From Allomuricauda sp. (GTDB taxonomy: Bacteria; Bacteroidota; Bacteroidia; Flavobacteriales; Flavobacteriaceae): a stretch of DNA of 10,866 nucleotides. Positions 6,828-10,866 of this stretch are shown piece after piece (positions within the stretch are counted from its first letter, which is position 1; the number at the start of each line of letters is the position of its first letter). The position numbers and the translations under genes were made by a program. Below the pieces are notes generated by a model, which was not told the origin of the DNA, did no database searches, and worked only from the letters and a program-made list of their open reading frames with translations. The stretch is from contig JANQOD010000153.1 of NCBI GenBank assembly GCA_028289745.1, forward strand, positions 1 through 10,866, read 5' to 3'.

Positions 6828-7805
6828 ATGTCTAAAGTAAAGTACTATTACGATCCTGATACGCTGTCTTATCGAAAGATTGAACCGAAAAAGTCAAGAA
6901 AGTACAGAAATTTATTCTTTTTTCTTTTGGGTTCTTTTCTTTTTGGATTTTTGGGGCTGATCGTATTGCTCAATACCAACTTTCTGAACACCCCAAAAGA
7001 ACTTTCATTGGAAAGGGAAGTGCGAAACTATGAGCTACAGTTCGAGATCCTCAATCGTAAAATGGATCAGATGGAGCAAGTACTGGGCAATATCGAAGAT
7101 CGCGACAACAACATTTATCGTCTCTACTTTGAGGCCAATCCCATACCTGAAGAGCAACGTCGTGCCGGCTTCGGTGGGGTAAACCGATATAAATCATTGG
7201 AAGGTTTCAACAACTCAGATATTATCGTCGATGCGACCCGTCGCTTGGATATTATTCAAAAACAGATGGTCATTCAATCGAAATCATTGGATGAGATTGC
7301 GAAGTTGGCAGAAGAAAAGGAAAAATTATTGGCTGCCATACCTGCCATACAACCCGTTCGAAATGAAGACCTGACCCGTATGGCCTCGGGTTACGGGTGG
7401 CGATCAGATCCCTTTACCAAAGCTAGAAAGATGCACCGGGGAATGGATTTTACGGCACCAAGGGGCACGCCCATCTATGCCACTGGAGATGGCAAGGTAA
7501 TACGGGCCGACAACCGTTCATCTGGTTATGGCAAACATATCAGAATAGAACACGGCTATGGTTACATGACCCTTTATGCCCATTTGAGCAAGTACAATGT
7601 GAGTGTCGGACAAAAAGTAAAGCGTGGTGACCTCATTGGTTTTGTGGGCAATACCGGCCGTTCTGAAGCACCCCATCTACATTATGAGGTATGGAAAGAC
7701 AACGATCGTATCAATCCGATCAACTTCTACTACGGCAGTTTGACCGCAGAAGAATTCGAGAACATGTTGAAATTTGCAAACCAAGAGAACCAATCGCTTG
7801 ATTAA
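6828..7805 (+). CDS. Membrane-anchored M23 family metallopeptidase (LytM-type)
   Basis: A predicted envelope peptidoglycan hydrolase or activator of 325 residues. Residues 1-28 are cytoplasmic and include 'MSKVKYYYDPDTLSYRKIE'; a membrane helix covers about 29-49; helical, coiled-coil-like stretches lie at about 58-95 and 136-170; and the M23 domain occupies about 185-300. All Zn ligands of an active M23 enzyme are visible: H203 and D207 in HRGMD, and H285 in HLHYE, with H252 in YAHLS and H283 as catalytic histidines. The enzyme therefore looks active rather than a degenerate EnvC/NlpD-like activator. I chose ATG 6828 over in-frame upstream codons (TTG at 6711) because the upstream frame overlaps alaS and the promoter. 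The stop overlaps the next gene's ATG in TAATG. Substrate (stem-peptide cross-link) is inferred from the family. Confidence 0.92.
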   Translation: MSKVKYYYDPDTLSYRKIEPKKSRKYRNLFFFLLGSFLFGFLGLIVLLNTNFLNTPKELSLEREVRNYELQFEILNRKMDQMEQVLGNIEDRDNNIYRLYFEANPIPEEQRRAGFGGVNRYKSLEGFNNSDIIVDATRRLDIIQKQMVIQSKSLDEIAKLAEEKEKLLAAIPAIQPVRNEDLTRMASGYGWRSDPFTKARKMHRGMDFTAPRGTPIYATGDGKVIRADNRSSGYGKHIRIEHGYGYMTLYAHLSKYNVSVGQKVKRGDLIGFVGNTGRSEAPHLHYEVWKDNDRINPINFYYGSLTAEEFENMLKFANQENQSLD

Positions 7806-8134
7806 TGCACATAGAGCTTCCTGAAAAACGATATTATGCAATTGGTGAAGTCGCCAAGGCCTTTGGTGTGAACACCTCGTTAATACGTTTTTGGGAAAAA
7901 GAGTTCGATGTGTTGCAGCCCAAAAAAAATGCCAAGGGCAATCGAAAGTTCACCCCACAAGACATCAAAAACCTACAATTGATCTATCATTTGGTAAAAG
8001 AGCGTGGTTTTACGCTTGAGGGGGCAAAAATCCACTTAAAGGAAGAAAAGCACAAGACACTTTCGAACTTTGAGGTGATCCAGAAGCTACAAAAGGTCAA
8101 AGCCGAGCTTCAGAAAATCAAGGAACAGCTCTGA
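7805..8134 (+). CDS. Short MerR-family transcriptional regulator
   Basis: A 109-residue DNA-binding protein. Residues 9-37 form the MerR helix-turn-helix ('YYAIGEVAKAFGVNTSLIRFWEKEF'), the wing is near 'KNAKGNRKFTPQDIKNL' (41-57), and a second helical pair follows to about 80. The rest (85-109) is a Lys/Glu/Leu-rich helix suited to the antiparallel coiled-coil dimerisation seen in MerR proteins. There is no ligand- or metal-binding C-terminal domain and no cysteine at all, so it is not a classical metal sensor. The ATG shares one base with the M23 stop, so the two genes are surely translated from one mRNA. A role in controlling its own operon is plausible but unproven; the dyad at 6755-6790 is a candidate target. 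Confidence 0.9.
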   Translation: MHIELPEKRYYAIGEVAKAFGVNTSLIRFWEKEFDVLQPKKNAKGNRKFTPQDIKNLQLIYHLVKERGFTLEGAKIHLKEEKHKTLSNFEVIQKLQKVKAELQKIKEQL

Positions 8135-8200
8135 AAATGTAACAATATCAACTTCTTGCCTACTAATCAAAAGACTATATAAACACTAAAACACACGAAA

Positions 8201-8800
8201 ATGAAAAAATGGTTAATTCCTGTTATAATCCTGGCCGTGATCGCCTTTGCCCTTTACCAATGGGCAGTAGGCTTCAACAATACCGCCGTTGAGTATGAGG
8301 CCGATGCAAAAACTGCTTGGTCGAACGTCGAGAGTTCATATCAACGTAGAAACGACCTTATTGGCAATCTCGTAAAAACCGTTCAAGGGGCCGCCGATTT
8401 TGAACGTGAGACCCTGACAGAAGTGATCGAGGCCCGCGCCAAGGCCACTTCGACCACCATTGATGCCAACAACATTACCGCACAGCAATTGGCCGAATTT
8501 CAACAAGCCCAAACCGGACTATCTTCTGCGCTTTCAAGGCTTTTGGTCACAGTAGAAAGATATCCCGAGCTAAAGGCCAACCAAAACTTTTTAGAGCTTC
8601 AATCACAATTGGAAGGTACAGAAAACCGTATCAATGTGGCCCGTGACCGCTATAACGAGAAGGTAAACATCTACGACATACACACCACAAAATTTCCGGG
8701 AAAATTGCTGGCCGGTCTCTTCGGATTCGAAGAGATGCCCAGATATAAAGCAGACCCTGGCTCTGAAGATGCACCCGAGGTGGAATTCAATTTTGAGTAG
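8201..8800 (+). CDS. lemA: LemA family protein
   Basis: A 199-residue LemA protein. A membrane helix covers about 4-20, with the short N-terminus inside and a helical bundle outside. The family signature is clear: 'AWSNVESSYQRRNDLIGNLVKTVQG' (39-63), then 'LSRLLVTVERYPELKANQNFLELQSQLEGTENRI' (111-144), 'ARDRYNEKVNIYDIHTTKFP' (147-166) and the closing 'APEVEFNFE'. LemA proteins have no agreed biochemical role; in bacteria they often sit beside TPM-domain genes, as here. It starts 66 bases after the MerR gene with an A-rich leader and ends five bases before the first TPM gene, so the three last genes form a tight unit. Confidence 0.93.
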   Translation: MKKWLIPVIILAVIAFALYQWAVGFNNTAVEYEADAKTAWSNVESSYQRRNDLIGNLVKTVQGAADFERETLTEVIEARAKATSTTIDANNITAQQLAEFQQAQTGLSSALSRLLVTVERYPELKANQNFLELQSQLEGTENRINVARDRYNEKVNIYDIHTTKFPGKLLAGLFGFEEMPRYKADPGSEDAPEVEFNFE

Positions 8801-8805
8801 TAAAG

Positions 8806-9243
8806 ATGTCTGAGGTTGAAGACTTTTTGACAGCAGAGGAAGAACAAGAGATTGTCGACGCCATACTAAAAGCTGAGAAGAACACTTCAGGTGAAATTCG
8901 GGTACATATCGAGAATTCTACCAAAATCGATCATTTCAGTCGTGCCCAACAAGTGTTCCACTTGCTGAAGATGAACAACACCAAAGACGAGAACGGGGTG
9001 CTCATCTATGTGGCCGTGCACGACCATAAATTTGTCATCTATGGCGATAAGGGCATTGATCAAGCCGTGCCGAGAGGTTTTTGGAACTCGACCCGTGATG
9101 TGATGGCCTCTTATTTCAAAAAAGGTGATTTCAAAAATGGAATCATTCAAGGCATTCTAAAAGCTGGAAAGGAATTGGAGGCACATTTTCCTTGGCACCA
9201 TGGCGATATCAATGAATTGAGCGATGAGGTTTCAAAAGGTTAA
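8806..9243 (+). CDS. TPM-domain protein without signal peptide
   Basis: A 145-residue protein made of little more than a TPM (TPM_phosphatase) domain. It starts with 'DFLTAEEEQEIVDAILKAEKNTSGEIRVHIE' (6-36), followed by 'KDENGVLIYVAVHDHKFVIYGDKGI' (60-84) and 'YFKKGDFKNGIIQGILKAGKEL' (103-124). There is no signal peptide or membrane helix, so it should be cytosolic, unlike its neighbour. TPM domains have been linked to acid phosphatase activity in plant relatives and to membrane-protein maintenance, but the bacterial role is open. The start at ATG 8806 is five bases after the lemA stop. Its 3' end overlaps the start of the next TPM gene by 20 bases, in a different frame. Confidence 0.88.
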   Translation: MSEVEDFLTAEEEQEIVDAILKAEKNTSGEIRVHIENSTKIDHFSRAQQVFHLLKMNNTKDENGVLIYVAVHDHKFVIYGDKGIDQAVPRGFWNSTRDVMASYFKKGDFKNGIIQGILKAGKELEAHFPWHHGDINELSDEVSKG

Positions 9244-10024
9244 CTTTTCTCTGTTCTTGCTTTGTGCCACAATTGGTTGGGCGCAATTCACCATTCCTGA
9301 AAAGCCGGCGCAACAGACCAGTGTTTATGACTATGTAAGTCTTTTGCCAACCGATGAGAAAACTGCCCTTGAACAAAAACTGATTCGCTATGCCGACAGT
9401 ACCTCGACCCAGATCGTATTGGCCATTATCAGTTCGACAGAGGGTGAAAATATCAATTATTTAGGGGCTCAATGGGGTCAAAAATGGGGCATTGGCCAAG
9501 CCGATAAAGATAATGGCGTCTTGATACTGTTGGCGAAAGATGACCGTCGTATCGCCATCAATACAGGATATGGTGTAGAAGGTTCCCTGACCGATGCCAT
9601 GAGCAAACGTATCATCGAAACGATCATCATTCCTGAATTCAAGCAAGGTGATTATTACGGGGGATTGGACGCAGGTGCCGATGCCATCTTTCGGGTCTTG
9701 ACAGGTGAGTTTGAAGAAGAGCGCACCTTTGGCAACGATCAAGGCTTTCCATTTGGGGCCCTACTGCCCTTTATCGTTTTCTTTGTCATCTTCATTATCT
9801 TGGCCAGTAGAAGAAACCGGGGCGGACGTAACAACCGTGGGGGCCGAGGGGGTCGCGGACTCGATATTTGGGATATCATCATTCTCAGCAACATGGGTCG
9901 TGGCGGCTATCGAGGGGGATCATCAGGCGGCGGTTTCGGTGGAGGCGGCTTTGGCAGTGGTGGTTTCGGCGGCGGCTTCGGCGGAGGCGGCTTTGGAGGC
10001 GGTGGTGCCTCGGGAGGATGGTAG
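9224..10024 (+). CDS. Exported TPM-domain protein with glycine-rich tail (YgcG-like)
   Basis: A 266-residue protein. A signal peptide covers residues 1-20 (ending GWA-Q), and the TPM domain about 33-162: 'VYDYVSLLPTDEKTALEQKL' at 34-53, 'TQIVLAIISSTEG' at 62-74, 'DKDNGVLILLAKDDRRIAINTGYGVEG' at 94-120, and 'FKQGDYYGGLDAGADAI' at 139-155. A membrane helix follows at about 176-194, then an Arg/Gly-rich patch (195-212) and a Gly/Phe/Ser-rich tail (226-266). The TPM domain should face the periplasm and the Gly-rich tail the cytosol, if the orientation follows the signal peptide. This is the common YgcG-type layout. Start ATG 9224 lies inside the upstream TPM gene (20-base overlap), which implies coupled translation. 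The tail's skewed base composition opens a long false frame on the same strand. Confidence 0.92.
   Translation: MRFQKVNFSLFLLCATIGWAQFTIPEKPAQQTSVYDYVSLLPTDEKTALEQKLIRYADSTSTQIVLAIISSTEGENINYLGAQWGQKWGIGQADKDNGVLILLAKDDRRIAINTGYGVEGSLTDAMSKRIIETIIIPEFKQGDYYGGLDAGADAIFRVLTGEFEEERTFGNDQGFPFGALLPFIVFFVIFIILASRRNRGGRNNRGGRGGRGLDIWDIIILSNMGRGGYRGGSSGGGFGGGGFGSGGFGGGFGGGGFGGGGASGGW
9932..9997 (+). repeat. Glycine-rich repeat DNA in the TPM gene tail
   Basis: Bases 9932-9955 and 9974-9997 are 24-bp copies matching at 21 positions, both encoding GFGGGGFG; the differences are third-base changes in glycine codons. Similar GGC-TTY units fill the space between them. This is an internal degenerate repeat of the protein tail, not a mobile or regulatory repeat. 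Confidence 0.6.
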
Positions 10025-10106
10025 CACCAAGGCTTTTTACAAAATTCACCTATAAATGAAAAAGCAACCAATGTTTAATTTTACATCCTCATCAAAACAA
10101 TGTTCC

Positions 10107-10565
10107 ATGAATATGAAAATGCCCATAGCGCTCTTGTGCCTTTTTGTTTTACTCTTTTCTTGTGACTTGGATGGAACGGAATGTAACGTTAATCTGTGTG
10201 CAGGTCCGCCAACGATAATTTTTGAAGTGATATCGAACGGTGAAAATGTTATTGAAAACGGAACTTATGACATCGAGGACATTTTAATAGAAGGTGATGA
10301 TTCAGATCGATTCGATTTAAGTATAGGTGCTTTTCAGACCTCGGGCGGGGAAATTACGACCCTAGAACTTGATAATTCAAATTGGTCGGCCCGGTCTTAC
10401 GATATTACATTAAATTTTGGGTCGGATTTTTCGGCACAAATTGAGCTGGTTACCGCAACACCTGAGGATGAATGCTGTGAAGGAATTCCGTTTTTAAGGG
10501 AAATCAGTATTGATGGAAACACCATTTCTTTAGGTTCAGAGCCATTTCGCATAACATTGAACTAG
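10107..10565 (+). CDS. Predicted lipoprotein of unknown function with conserved-looking cysteines
   Basis: I do not recognise a named family. From ATG 10107 the product is 152 residues. It has a short basic start, a hydrophobic segment 'PIALLCLFVLLFS' and a Cys at 19 in LFSC, an acceptable Bacteroidota lipobox, followed by acidic residues (DLDGTE). The mature part has four more cysteines: two near the N-terminus (C26, C31 in 'ECNVNLC') and an adjacent pair near the C-terminus ('DECCEG'). The rest is Asp/Asn/Ile/Thr-rich and strand-like, suggesting a small beta domain. An in-frame ATG at 10056 would add 17 residues and an unusually long signal n-region, so I prefer 10107. The coding sequence is visibly more AT-rich in places than its neighbours, with many ATT/AAT/TTA codons. 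It lies downstream of the TPM gene and converges on the next gene with one base between stops. Confidence 0.7.
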   Translation: MNMKMPIALLCLFVLLFSCDLDGTECNVNLCAGPPTIIFEVISNGENVIENGTYDIEDILIEGDDSDRFDLSIGAFQTSGGEITTLELDNSNWSARSYDITLNFGSDFSAQIELVTATPEDECCEGIPFLREISIDGNTISLGSEPFRITLN

Positions 10566-10566
10566 A

Positions 10567-10866
10567 TCAATTTTCATTTGTGGTTATTGACGGTTTTCTG
10601 TAAAAAATCTTGTTGACGATCTTCCACTCCCCATCAACCTTGAGCAGGTTCATGAAATCAATAAAGGAGAAAGTGGGATATGCTATTTCCAGTCGGGCAC
10701 TGGCAGCATGGCCCGAAACTGTGATATTGGTAATACGGGTTTGTCTGTTTTGCTTGGGCTTAGAGGCATCCATGCCCGAGAAAAACTCGAGGGCATTGAC
10801 TTCTCTATAGCCCTCGTCCGTAATGTACTTCATGGTCGCATTTTCATGAAAAGCCTTCTTCAATGT
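10567..10866 (-). CDS. NTF2-like / putative lumazine-binding-type protein, C-terminal part (5' end outside window)
   Basis: The frame stays open through the right edge (…T-L-K-K-A-F-H-E-N-A), so the TTG at 10863 is an internal codon and the N-terminus lies beyond the window. The visible 99 residues match the second half of the small cone-fold proteins annotated as nuclear transport factor 2-like or Lumazine_bd_2. The matching elements are 'KKAFHENATMKYI', a middle 'NITVSGHAASARLEIAYPTFSFIDFMNLLKVDGEWKIVNKIFYRKP', and a short polar end. Members of this group are often small secreted or cytosolic proteins of unknown ligand. No catalytic residues can be assigned. It converges on the lipoprotein gene with one base between the two stop codons, and no hairpin terminator is visible in between. 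Confidence 0.75.
   Translation of the reverse strand, partial: TLKKAFHENATMKYITDEGYREVNALEFFSGMDASKPKQNRQTRITNITVSGHAASARLEIAYPTFSFIDFMNLLKVDGEWKIVNKIFYRKPSITTNEN

Noticed and set aside
8156..8183. Possible promoter before lemA (TTG, 17 bases, TATATAAA)
   Set aside because: The -7 part lacks the TTTG half of the consensus and the gap is AT-rich, so the match is not better than chance; lemA may simply be read through from the MerR gene.
9901..10020. GG-rich stretch as possible G-quadruplex or recombination site
   Set aside because: The runs are mostly GG pairs set by glycine codons, so protein composition explains them fully.
9705..10055. Alternative frame of 116 codons over the tail of the exported TPM gene
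   Set aside because: It is a shadow of the GGC-rich tail read one frame off; it begins inside the TPM gene and yields Ala/Val/Glu low-complexity sequence.
10076..10083. TAATTTTA resembling a -7 element before the lipoprotein gene
   Set aside because: It lacks the final G and a TTG partner at the right distance; used only as weak support for the internal start at 10107.

Overview
The window looks like a chromosomal segment of a marine-type Flavobacteriaceae (Bacteroidota). The evidence is the set of families (DUF4136 lipoprotein, DUF4230, a DUF6090-like stub, long-form phenylalanine hydroxylase, LemA/TPM cluster), A-rich leaders without clear Shine-Dalgarno sites, a TAnnTTTG-type -7 promoter element, and a moderate GC content. 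The genus is not determined. I see no rRNA, tRNA, CRISPR array, IS element or prophage.

Layout, left to right. Positions 1-480 hold the C-terminal part of a DUF4136 protein with a glycine/tryptophan repeat, followed by a hairpin terminator (565-603). After a gap comes a long pterin-dependent aromatic amino acid hydroxylase (821-2578), which has about 285 residues beyond the catalytic domain. It converges on a Tat-exported DinB-fold protein (2575-3222, minus) with interlocked stop codons. Next on the minus strand is the chain alaS (6722-4107), a 63-residue DUF6090-like membrane stub and a DUF4230 protein; the latter two are joined by tiny gaps or overlaps.

Divergent from alaS is a plus-strand chain. 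It comprises an M23 envelope peptidase (6828-7805), a short MerR-type regulator overlapping it by one base, LemA, a cytosolic TPM-domain protein, and an exported TPM-domain protein with a glycine-rich tail (ending 10024). A cysteine-containing lipoprotein follows, converging on the 3' part of an NTF2-like/lumazine-binding-type gene cut by the right edge.

How the genes work together: alaS is housekeeping (tRNA charging). The M23-MerR-LemA-TPM-TPM chain looks like a compact envelope module: a membrane-anchored peptidoglycan hydrolase, a possible local regulator, a membrane-anchored helical protein and paired TPM proteins on the two sides of the membrane. Its joint function is inference. The hydroxylase links to phenylalanine/tyrosine catabolism, but no pterin-recycling partner lies next to it. 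The less ordinary signals are the hydroxylase extension, the eroded DUF6090-like stub, the dyad over the alaS/M23 intergenic promoter, the hairpin directly at the DinB start codon, and the split-compartment TPM pair.
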